A stretch of DNA of 64,000 bases, taken from positions 186,001 to 250,000 of the forward strand of contig NZ_SMFL01000001.1 in the NCBI RefSeq assembly GCF_004349265.1. The letters are read 5' to 3'. Positions 52,703 through 60,253 of this stretch are shown here, piece after piece. The stretch comes from Dyadobacter psychrotolerans. GTDB taxonomy: Bacteria > Bacteroidota > Bacteroidia > Cytophagales > Spirosomataceae. How positions within the stretch are numbered: position 1 is the stretch's first letter; every line of letters begins with the position of its first letter. A program made the translations under genes and the position numbers. The notes under the pieces were generated by a model. That model was not told the DNA's origin. It did no database searches and worked only from the letters and a program-made list of their open reading frames with translations.

Positions 52703-53929
52703 TCAAAAAGTTATTTTAACCGTTTTTTTATCCTTACCCCGCAGAAATTCGGCTTCGACGGTTTGTCCTTTTTCATGCTCGCCCAAAATTTCCATGTAGT
52801 CGTAAATCGTGGCTATATCTTTGCCTGCCAATTTTAAAATTACATCACCAGCCTGAATACCCGCCGCTTCGGCAGGACGTGCTTTTGACACCCCATCTAT
52901 TTTCAAACCTTTTCCTGAATAACTGTAATCTGGCATGACGCCGAGGGTCACCTTAAAGTTGGAAGTTGTTTGGCCGCTGTGAGGATTTCCTGCTGAAAAA
53001 AATTCAGGCTCTGTTGTTTCCTGATCTGTTTTTTCCAAAACACCTGCAATAAGCGTCAAAATTTTGGCTTCCCCGGCTAAGTTAATTTTGTCGGTATCAT
53101 CACTTGTTTTGTGATAGTCTCCATGCGAACCGGTAAAAAACTGAACGACCGGAATATTCTTCAGATAAAACGAAGTATGATCCGAAGCCCCTACCCCGGA
53201 TGAATCAACAGTATATCTGATGTTTTGCTTTGCTGCCTGTTCCGGAATGATTTTCCCCCAAACCGGACTGGTTCCCCAACCTGAAATAATCAGCCCTTTT
53301 GCTTCGTCAAGACGTCCGATCATATCCATATTTACCATAGCCGAAATCGATGTCAGCGGAACGGTTGGAGAGTCGGTGAAGTATTTAGAGCCCAGCAGCC
53401 CCAGTTCCTCTCCTGAAAACGCCATAAAAAGAAAATTATGCTTTTCGACTTTACTATTACCTGCAAAATATTTCGCCAGTTCGATTACCCCGGTTGTACC
53501 CGATGCATTGTCATCTGCACCATTGTGAATTTTATTTTTACTGTCCGGAGAAAGTGACCCGCTTTGATATCCTTTTCCAAGATGATCGTAATGGCCACCC
53601 ACGATGATGGTTTTTGCAGCTCCGTTATCCAGAAACCCGACCACATTCCTCCCGGTTACCTGATGTGCATACCCGTCGACCGAATAAGTTACCTGAAAGG
53701 GCTGAAAAAAAGATTTGTCTGTTCCGGCCGGCTTCAGCCCTATGATTCTAAACTGATCAGCAAGGTAGTTAGCAGCTTTAATTTCTCCCAGACTACCCGT
53801 ACCCCTCCCTTCCAGATCATCGGAAGCTAGAAAAGTGATGTGTTTTTTAATATCTTCAACTTTAAATTGCTGAGCAAAAGCGGTAGTAATACTGGCAATA
53901 ATAAACAGAAGAGAAAGGATTTTTTTCAT
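52703..53929 (-). CDS. exported M28-family zinc aminopeptidase with C-terminal PDZ domain
   Basis: 408 residues. Signal peptide (about 1-19, ending TTAFAQ). The M28 peptidase ligands are His in IVGGHYDHLG, Asp in NGADDNASGT, Glu-Glu in FSGEELGLLGS, Asp in VNMDMIGR and His in VGASDHTSFY. A C-terminal PDZ domain (about 325-408, LGVMPDYSYSGKGLKIDGV and AAGIQAGDVILKLAGKDI) may bind substrate peptides. It probably trims peptides in the periplasm. It is transcribed as the last gene on the minus strand after MerR; the two starts are separated by 27 bp. Confidence 0.93.
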   Translation of the reverse strand: MKKILSLLFIIASITTAFAQQFKVEDIKKHITFLASDDLEGRGTGSLGEIKAANYLADQFRIIGLKPAGTDKSFFQPFQVTYSVDGYAHQVTGRNVVGFLDNGAAKTIIVGGHYDHLGKGYQSGSLSPDSKNKIHNGADDNASGTTGVIELAKYFAGNSKVEKHNFLFMAFSGEELGLLGSKYFTDSPTVPLTSISAMVNMDMIGRLDEAKGLIISGWGTSPVWGKIIPEQAAKQNIRYTVDSSGVGASDHTSFYLKNIPVVQFFTGSHGDYHKTSDDTDKINLAGEAKILTLIAGVLEKTDQETTEPEFFSAGNPHSGQTTSNFKVTLGVMPDYSYSGKGLKIDGVSKARPAEAAGIQAGDVILKLAGKDIATIYDYMEILGEHEKGQTVEAEFLRGKDKKTVKITF

Positions 53930-53956
53930 GGACGATACACTTGTAATGTGTAATTA

Positions 53957-54289
53957 CTATAATTTTTGCTGAATTTCTTCCAGGAATTTCCTGACACGTA
54001 ACAACCTCTGAATCAACAGCTGAGATTCTTCTTTTCGTCTTAATTGTTCCCGCGCCCCTTTGATCGTCCGCCCCTGCTTATCCTTCTGATGCATGATCTT
54101 CCGGATAATCTCAATATCTCTTTCTGTGTAACGGCGACGGTTCCGGCTATCTCTTTTAGGATTCAGCTGCGGAAATTTTTTTTCCCAAAAACGGAGGGCT
54201 GATGCTTCGCATCCCACCATTTCTGCAACCTCATTGGTGTCGTAATATATTTTTGCGTTAGATTCCATATCATCAGGCTTAGCAGACAA
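53957..54289 (-). CDS. MerR-family transcriptional regulator
   Basis: 110 residues. The MerR winged helix-turn-helix is clear: YYDTNEVAEMVGCEASALRF followed by WEKKFPQLNPKRDSRNRRRY and TERDIEIIRKI, then a short C-terminal helix (QLLIQRLLRVRKFLEEI). No effector domain or cysteine metal site is present, so this is a short MerR of unknown signal. TACATTTG on the minus strand at 54287-54294 overlaps the first ATG; if it is the -7 element, translation starts at the Met at 54268 (residue 8). It sits 27 bp before the M28 peptidase gene and may share its transcript. Confidence 0.85.
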   Translation of the reverse strand: MSAKPDDMESNAKIYYDTNEVAEMVGCEASALRFWEKKFPQLNPKRDSRNRRRYTERDIEIIRKIMHQKDKQGRTIKGAREQLRRKEESQLLIQRLLRVRKFLEEIQQKL

Positions 54290-54408
54290 ATGTAAGCGGT
54301 AAGTATTTTAATTGAAATAATTCTAAATTAAATATTACCGGTAATATTGATTTTAAAGAAAATGATACTTCATTTGTCATTGAAAGCAAATTACTTAACG
54401 TCCCTAAC

Positions 54409-54993
54409 ATGAAAAAACTGATACTAACCGTTCTTATCTTTTCCGCCGGCTTTATGCTCACGGCACAGGCGCAAAGCAAAATATATGCAACATACAGTTA
54501 TTCAATTGCGGCTCCCGTCTATAACCAGGGAGTTGCAGGAGGAGGCAGTTTTGATGGAAAAGCAGCATCATCCGTCGGACTACGCTATTTGATCAAAAAT
54601 GGCAAGGTACTGAGCCTCGAAACAGGCCTTGAATATGGATTTTTTAATTATGAAAGGGGTCCTGCATTCTATCCGGGCTTGGACATGACCTCAAAATCTG
54701 AAAAGCTCAATCTGATAACGGTGCCTGTTTATGCCAACGTCACCTTTCTCAAATATCTATTTGTCAACGGCGGTGCACTGGTAGATTTTGAAGTGAACAA
54801 GAAAAACACCATTCAAAAGCAATCCGGACTGGGATTCGGTTTGGGAATTGGCGGGAAGCTGGATCTTGGGCACTTCTCGATGATGGTAAATCCGTTTGTA
54901 CAAAGGCACGCCCTTATTCCTTTTGAAAAATTAGGTACGCGCCAAAGTCTGATGAATGCCGGAGTACGAATTGGAGTGGGTTACGCATTTTAG
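54409..54993 (+). CDS. small outer-membrane beta-barrel protein
   Basis: 194 residues. Signal peptide (about 1-22, ending TAQAQ) followed by an eight-strand-type barrel with alternating residues: SSVGLRYLIKNGKVLSLETG, KLNLITVPVYANVTFLKYLF, GLGFGLGIGGKLDLGHFSMM. It ends with a strand and terminal Phe (GVRIGVGYAF), the outer-membrane sorting signal. Similar to PorT/opacity-type small barrels; function unknown. Its stop codon is one base from the stop of the convergent SRPBCC gene. Confidence 0.83.
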   Translation: MKKLILTVLIFSAGFMLTAQAQSKIYATYSYSIAAPVYNQGVAGGGSFDGKAASSVGLRYLIKNGKVLSLETGLEYGFFNYERGPAFYPGLDMTSKSEKLNLITVPVYANVTFLKYLFVNGGALVDFEVNKKNTIQKQSGLGFGLGIGGKLDLGHFSMMVNPFVQRHALIPFEKLGTRQSLMNAGVRIGVGYAF

Positions 54994-54994
54994 G

Positions 54995-55420
54995 CTATGC
55001 CCGATTTTCTGCAAGTGCTTTTATCTTTTCAAGAACCTTTTCTGCAAATTCGGCATAGGTCATATGGTATTCTTCTCCTTCTGGAAGGGCACCAAAATCT
55101 CCGATTTTCACAGAAAGCACTGTTTGTTCACCGCTGACAGAAATCGTGTAGGCATAACTGATATTTACCTCCGAGGGAGACAAACCCCATTTTGCCAGGA
55201 ACAGGGACATGCTCAAATATTCATGCGCTACCATTTTTGTTACTGTAATTTTTGAGCTGCCCGACCATTCAATTTCTCTACCGACTTCCAGATAATAATC
55301 TGCAAAGTCTTCTGGCAATGAATCCCACTGACGGATAAACTTCGGAGCGATCAACACTTCCCACACCTTGTTTACAGGCGCATCTATAATTGTTTTACTT
55401 TCGACTATGAGTTCTTTCAT
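54995..55420 (-). CDS. SRPBCC/AHSA1-family protein
   Basis: 141 residues, a single START-like helix-grip domain: ESKTIIDAPVNKVWEVLIAP near the N terminus, REIEWSGSSKITVTKMV in the middle and a long C-terminal helix (MTYAEFAEKVLEKIKALAEN). These cytoplasmic proteins bind hydrophobic ligands or act as Hsp90 co-chaperones; no ligand can be inferred. Single gene, convergent with the outer-membrane protein, and followed upstream by a 770-bp gene-free region. Confidence 0.85.
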   Translation of the reverse strand: MKELIVESKTIIDAPVNKVWEVLIAPKFIRQWDSLPEDFADYYLEVGREIEWSGSSKITVTKMVAHEYLSMSLFLAKWGLSPSEVNISYAYTISVSGEQTVLSVKIGDFGALPEGEEYHMTYAEFAEKVLEKIKALAENRA

Positions 55421-56192
55421 GTAATCGGGTTCTGTGGTGCAACTTTACCTTCCATAGGCAGCAATAATACTCTCAGGACGTAAAAATCGATGCCAGACCC
55501 TGTGACAGACAGCTGCAAAACAGCTTGTGTAGGATTTTGCCGGAGTGATGCCATATTCAATCAGTTAGCGGCACATTTGCCACAATTCAGAGAAAAGTGC
55601 CCCATGAGTCATCAAAGGGTCTATTCAATGATGGCATCCATAAATATCATTATTTGCACGAATTAATAATCGGATGTCCGGTATTAGTGTTTGCTGTAAA
55701 ATATAGTTTTAATGGGAAGTTAGGGCAACTCAGATCCTTAATACTAAGACAATCCGTTCTGAACCGGATTTAGCTTCCAATCCAGAAATACAGCAATAAG
55801 ATTTCAGTCAACAGAAAATGAAAGTAAAAAAACTAACGACAAAAAAACATTTAAAAATCTGAAAATCAAATATTTACATTTACAATATTCCAATCCAGAT
55901 TTTAATTAGCCAGCACTCCATCATCGATTTTATCAAAAGGACCGCCACATCCGTCTCCCCGGTTTCGCTTACAATACATGGGGAAAAATGTCAAAAAAAA
56001 AACAATTATTGCGCCCCCTTTTTCACGACCTGGAATCGGGATCTTTTCATATCCATTACAATTTCGAAATGCTATAATCCAATATGTATCAAAAACATAA
56101 TAATAACATGAAAGGGAGTTGAGAGAGGAGCCAACCTGAAGAGTTGGTTGGTACGATTTTATGATTGTTACTGTAAACCAACCAGAACGGCC
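55421..56192. other. gene-free stretch upstream of the small membrane protein gene
   Basis: About 770 bp, AT-rich, with no convincing gene on either strand. Small possible hairpins (for example AGCTGCAAAACAGCT near 55511) are too weak to call. No RNA gene signature recognised. Confidence 0.55.
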
Positions 56193-56402
56193 ATGGATTT
56201 AGCAATTTTTTTCGAAGCGCTCGGCAACTTATTCTTAGTTGCAGTACTTTTTGTAGCTGTAATGATAAGCGCCACATTATCCGTAATCACCCATCTGATA
56301 AAGAGCATCAGGATTAAAAACATTAAACCTGTTAAATTAAATAAAAGAATTATCCTGTTTCGCCAAAACAGAGAAACCAGAATGGAAAATACCGCAGCCT
56401 GA
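56193..56402 (+). CDS. small single-span membrane protein
   Basis: 69 residues from the ATG at 56193; the ATG at 56148 would give 84. One membrane helix (about residues 3-32, LAIFFEALGNLFLVAVLFVAVMISATLSVI) is followed by a basic cytoplasmic tail (KSIRIKNIKPVKLNKRII). I do not recognise it. Support comes from the helix, from the positive-inside tail and from the palindrome that covers its stop codon and that of the convergent receiver gene. Confidence 0.5.
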   Translation: MDLAIFFEALGNLFLVAVLFVAVMISATLSVITHLIKSIRIKNIKPVKLNKRIILFRQNRETRMENTAA

Positions 56403-56413
56403 TTATAATCAGG
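56398..56413. terminator. palindrome covering two convergent stop codons
   Basis: CCTGATTATAATCAGG is a perfect 16-bp palindrome that includes the TGA of the small membrane protein (56400-56402) and the TGA of the receiver gene on the other strand (56409-56411). It may serve as a bidirectional terminator; there is no T-tract. Confidence 0.45.
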
Positions 56414-56876
56414 AAATCAGATTCTGCCTCAACAAAAACTCAAGTTGATTATTTGCATCAATCAGTTTGGTAATCAATTCTTTATTTTCTTCCCTCAGCC
56501 TAAAAATTTCATAGGCATTTTTAATTATAATCTTGAGCTGTTGCTCATCCCAGGGTTTGTTCAGGTAGTAATAAATATGCCCTTTATTTACGGCATCTAT
56601 TACCGCATTAATATCTGTATACCCTGTAAGTAAAATCCGTATAGGATCGGTATACTTCTTCAATACTTCAATTAAAAAATCAACTCCCGTCATTTGCGGC
56701 ATCCGCTGATCAGTTATAATGACATGCACCACATTGGTTTGCAGGATTTCAAGTCCTTCTGTTCCTGAAGCAGCTAGAAGTACATTAAATTCCCTGCGAA
56801 ATGCCGCTTTGAAGGAATTCAGGTTATTTACTTCGTCATCAACATATAGTATACTTATTTTCTCTTGGCGTTCCAT
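56409..56876 (-). CDS. single-domain response regulator with C-terminal helix
   Basis: 155 residues. Receiver domain (about 7-125) with the acidic pair Asp13-Asp14 (YVDDE), phospho-acceptor Asp56 (IITDQRMPQMTG), Thr-Gly-Tyr in LLTGYTD and Lys in NKPWDE. A short coiled coil ends the protein (about 125-152, EENKELITKLIDANNQLEFL). It is clearly related to the receiver part of the hybrid at 62414 (DxRMPxMTG, KPWD), suggesting duplication. It is encoded divergently from the operon at 57249 and probably belongs to the same signalling circuit. Confidence 0.9.
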   Translation of the reverse strand: MERQEKISILYVDDEVNNLNSFKAAFRREFNVLLAASGTEGLEILQTNVVHVIITDQRMPQMTGVDFLIEVLKKYTDPIRILLTGYTDINAVIDAVNKGHIYYYLNKPWDEQQLKIIIKNAYEIFRLREENKELITKLIDANNQLEFLLRQNLIS

Positions 56877-57248
56877 CTAGGTTTTGCTTAGGCTCTGAGT
56901 AAATCTGATAAGGGCGGGTTAAAGATAATTTACTTTTCAGAAAGTTATAGAATTATTCTATAACTTCACATACCACACATCCGCTACCTACCTGGTAAAT
57001 GTATCATGGAAAACAATTAGTGATAAACCGTTAGAACATTTTGCAGGTAAGAAATACAGTAATAATTTTACCTTCTCTAACGATCAAATTTTATTTCAAC
57101 TTAAAACCCATAAATTTCTACTATCCGCATCATGAATTTGTTCATAATGTTTATAATTTAGGGAGTTGGTCAATAAAAAATTGAGTTTTAGAATAGTTTC
57201 AATATTGCACAAACACAAGATGGAGAAACCAACAATAAATTCTTAGAA
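56877..57248. other. divergent regulatory region before the Rv1355c-like operon
   Basis: 372 bp between the divergent receiver and the ThiF-nitroreductase gene, so promoters for both should lie here. TAGTTTCA near 57193 is only a weak match to TAnnTTTG. No operator palindrome stands out. Confidence 0.45.
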
Positions 57249-59561
57249 ATGTACCTAAAAGAAGAATTAAATACAATTTACCTTCCAATCATAGTAAAAC
57301 GGAATCAGGAAAATGGCATTCAGGAAATTGAAGAGATTTTAAACCACAATACCGGTATTGCAGTACTTGATCTTTTCACCTCTCAGAAAAAAGAATTATT
57401 CAAAATACGGAACCCAAAAACAAAGCTTAGTCACGAACAAACGGACAAACTTTTTAAAGAATGGGAAACGGATAAAATCTTGGAAGATGAGGGTCTTTGG
57501 GTATACTATCCATGGAGTAATCGCCTGATCCATATCCTGGATAAGGAAGAATTTATTGAACTTAGAACCAACAGAAATCTTTATAGAATTTCTCCGATTG
57601 AGCAATCGAACCTTTTCAATAAAAAAATTGGTATTATCGGTCTTTCAGTTGGCCACGCGGTTGCGCTTAGCATTGCAACAGAGCGATTATGCGGAAAATT
57701 AAAACTTGCCGATTTTGATACCATTGAACTCAGCAACCTGAACCGGCTAAAAACAGGACTGCATAACATAGGCCTTAATAAATGTGTGGTTACTGCCCGG
57801 GAAATCGCAGAAATTGATCCTTTTATTGAGATTGAATGCTATCAAAAAGGTATAAATAATGAAAATCTAAGTTCCTTTCTAATAGAGGGAGGAAAACTCG
57901 ATATTCTGATAGACGAGTGTGACGACCTCGAAATCAAGATTGCAAGTCGTGTGATGGCGAAGGATCTAAAAATTCCGGTTCTGATGGAGACCAGCGACCG
58001 GGGCATGCTCGATGTGGAAAGGTTCGACCTTGAACCTGAAAGACCCGTTTTACACGGAATTCTGAGCAATATGCCTCTTGACAAATTCCAAAATATTAGT
58101 GAACAGGACAGGCTTCCGCTTGTTTTAAAAATGGTAAATGCCGTAAACGGATCCCGGCGGGGAAAAGTGTCACTGCTGGAAATCGGACAGACGATCAGTA
58201 CCTGGCCGCAATTGGCAAGCGCCGTAGCAATGGGTGGTGGTGTGGTGGCCGACGTCAGCAGAAGAATCCTGCTAAATCAGTTTACAGAATCCGGAAGGTA
58301 TTATGTTGATCTGGAAGATATAGTTGCCAATAAAAAGGCTGATCCAAACAGTATCGTCGACGAAGAAATTTTAAGCCAAAATCCTTATCAGCCATTTGAT
58401 TTGAATGAGGCAATCCGGATCGCAGATTCCCTGGTTCCTGCGGATGGATACTACGCACCGGAAGATCAAATCATTGAAGAAATTGTAAAGGCTGCATGTC
58501 AGGCGCCCTCAACGGGAAATGACCAGCCGTGGAAATGGCTATACCGAAATCACCGGCTGCATCTTTTCCATGATCGTTACAGATCGTTTTCCTTTGGAGA
58601 TTTTGACCAGATAGCATCCAACCTTTCATTCGGAGCTGCTGTTGAAAATGTAATTCTCAAAAGTAATGAACTGGGCCTTAAAGTAAAATCCTCCCTATTT
58701 CCGCTTGGAACCGAATCTATACTGATCGCTGCCATTGATTTTTTCAACAGCAATAAAAATGTTGTTTCGGAACCTGTTTTTTCTCCCTGGTCGGTAAAAT
58801 TTATTTATGATCGTACCACCAACAGAAATCCTTCCTACCCTGCCGAGGTATCCGAAACCGAGCTTAATTCATTAAAAGAAGCAGCAGAAAGTGTTGACGG
58901 AGCCCTATTTCACTATATTTCCGACAGACAGCAAATGCTGGCACTTGGTAAAATCATTGGTGAATGTGACCGGATTCGTCTTTTAAATGCAAACGGACAC
59001 AGGGATTTTGTGGAACGGGAAATGAAATGGACCGGAGATGAGGCGGAAAAGTCAAGGGATGGAATCGATATCAGAACGCTCGGAATGAACTCATCCCAAA
59101 TGGCCGCTTTATCGATTATCCGTGACAGCGAAATTTCGAAGGCATTAAAAAGCATTGACGGTGGAACCGCTCTGATCGATGTAACAATGAAAACAATCAG
59201 TACTGCTTCGGGCCTTGGAATTGTTACGTTGCCTGAGTACAGTTATCAAAATTTTTTCCTCGGAGGCATGTCGTTACAGCGTTTATGGCTGAAAGCAGAA
59301 GAACTTCAATTTGCAGTACACCCGCTCATCTCACCGTTTTATCTTTTCCCCAGAGTTACAAACGGAAACGGTGCCGGATTGGATCAGAAAGAAGTTTCGC
59401 ATCTTACAACGCTGCGAAAAAAGTTTCTTGACATTGTACCAGTAAATGAGAACGCAGCCGGTGTTTTCCTTTTCAAAATTGCCAGAGCGGCGGTGCCTGA
59501 AATTAAAAGTTATCGCCTTCCTTTGGGAGAAACGTTATTTATAAACAATCAGATCATATAA
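57249..59561 (+). CDS. ThiF/E1-like and nitroreductase fusion (Rv1355c family)
   Basis: 770 residues. About 1-110 is an uncharacterised N-terminal region. A ThiF/E1-type adenylating domain follows (about 115-380), with the nucleotide-binding GIIGLSVGHA (128-137) and ADFDTIELSNLNR (154-166, the D-x-D-x5-SNLNR signature). The C-terminal part (about 395-750) is nitroreductase-like, starting CQAPSTGNDQPWKW (417-430), typical of FMN binding. No CxxC zinc motif is visible in the E1 part. The domain pair matches M. tuberculosis Rv1355c, annotated there as MoeY. E1 plus nitroreductase chemistry also recalls azoline formation and oxidation in RiPP pathways; that is an analogy only. First gene of the operon; the next ATG overlaps its stop (TAATG). 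Confidence 0.85.
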   Translation: MYLKEELNTIYLPIIVKRNQENGIQEIEEILNHNTGIAVLDLFTSQKKELFKIRNPKTKLSHEQTDKLFKEWETDKILEDEGLWVYYPWSNRLIHILDKEEFIELRTNRNLYRISPIEQSNLFNKKIGIIGLSVGHAVALSIATERLCGKLKLADFDTIELSNLNRLKTGLHNIGLNKCVVTAREIAEIDPFIEIECYQKGINNENLSSFLIEGGKLDILIDECDDLEIKIASRVMAKDLKIPVLMETSDRGMLDVERFDLEPERPVLHGILSNMPLDKFQNISEQDRLPLVLKMVNAVNGSRRGKVSLLEIGQTISTWPQLASAVAMGGGVVADVSRRILLNQFTESGRYYVDLEDIVANKKADPNSIVDEEILSQNPYQPFDLNEAIRIADSLVPADGYYAPEDQIIEEIVKAACQAPSTGNDQPWKWLYRNHRLHLFHDRYRSFSFGDFDQIASNLSFGAAVENVILKSNELGLKVKSSLFPLGTESILIAAIDFFNSNKNVVSEPVFSPWSVKFIYDRTTNRNPSYPAEVSETELNSLKEAAESVDGALFHYISDRQQMLALGKIIGECDRIRLLNANGHRDFVEREMKWTGDEAEKSRDGIDIRTLGMNSSQMAALSIIRDSEISKALKSIDGGTALIDVTMKTISTASGLGIVTLPEYSYQNFFLGGMSLQRLWLKAEELQFAVHPLISPFYLFPRVTNGNGAGLDQKEVSHLTTLRKKFLDIVPVNENAAGVFLFKIARAAVPEIKSYRLPLGETLFINNQII

Positions 59562-60253
59562 TGGTAGCACGAATTAAAGCATATCGGGCACCAGACAATG
59601 TTGAAACGAGTCTTAGATATGCAGATGGCCACCGAAAGGTTCTGGAGGCTTATGGAGTCAAGAAGGTTACTTCATCAAGCTATGACTGGCTCGAAGATCC
59701 TAACACTTATGTCATCATCGTAGAGTCAGAGGATGGCAGCCGCATTTTTGGAGGAACACGTGTACAGGTAAGGTCTCCCAAACTGAATATGCCTATGGAG
59801 GGAGCCATTGCTAAAATTGACGATACCATTTATGACTATGTAAACAAGATCGGCGATTACAATGTTGCTGAATTTTGTGGACTATTCAATTCAAAAGAAG
59901 TAGCAGGATATGGAATAGGAAGCGTATATTTGGGAAGAACTGCCATGGCAATTTCTTCGATGGTTGGAATAAAATATCTGATGGGGCTATGCTCGCCCAT
60001 TACATTGGTTATAAGTCAGCGCATTGGGTTTGAAGTACTCACAGATCTGGGTAATAATGGCACATTCTATTATCCAAAAGAAGGACTTATTGCAACGTCT
60101 CTGATTGCGCGTGATTTGATTAATCTGCCGCTGGCTACACCGGAAGAACAGGAAAAAATATTCAGCCTGAGAGAAAATCCTCAGCAAACAGTAACTGAAA
60201 ACGGACGGAGGGGAGAATTGACCATAATATACGACATAAAACAATGGGATTAA
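59561..60253 (+). CDS. GNAT-like acyltransferase-type protein
   Basis: 230 residues. The central part fits a GNAT fold: GSRIFGGTRVQVRSPKL (beta strands, 60-74), VAEFCGLFNSKEVAGYGIGS with acyl-CoA-type glycine loop (102-121), a helix (YLGRTAMAISSMVGIKYLM) and SQRIGFEVL (152-160), where GNAT proteins carry xxGF. The order resembles acyl-homoserine-lactone and N-acyl amino acid synthases of the same superfamily; that is a fold-level impression, not a demonstrated relation. Coupled to the upstream gene by a 1-bp overlap and to the sensor kinase by a 10-bp overlap. I infer it builds an acylated small molecule or modifies the product of the upstream enzyme. Confidence 0.62.
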   Translation: MVARIKAYRAPDNVETSLRYADGHRKVLEAYGVKKVTSSSYDWLEDPNTYVIIVESEDGSRIFGGTRVQVRSPKLNMPMEGAIAKIDDTIYDYVNKIGDYNVAEFCGLFNSKEVAGYGIGSVYLGRTAMAISSMVGIKYLMGLCSPITLVISQRIGFEVLTDLGNNGTFYYPKEGLIATSLIARDLINLPLATPEEQEKIFSLRENPQQTVTENGRRGELTIIYDIKQWD

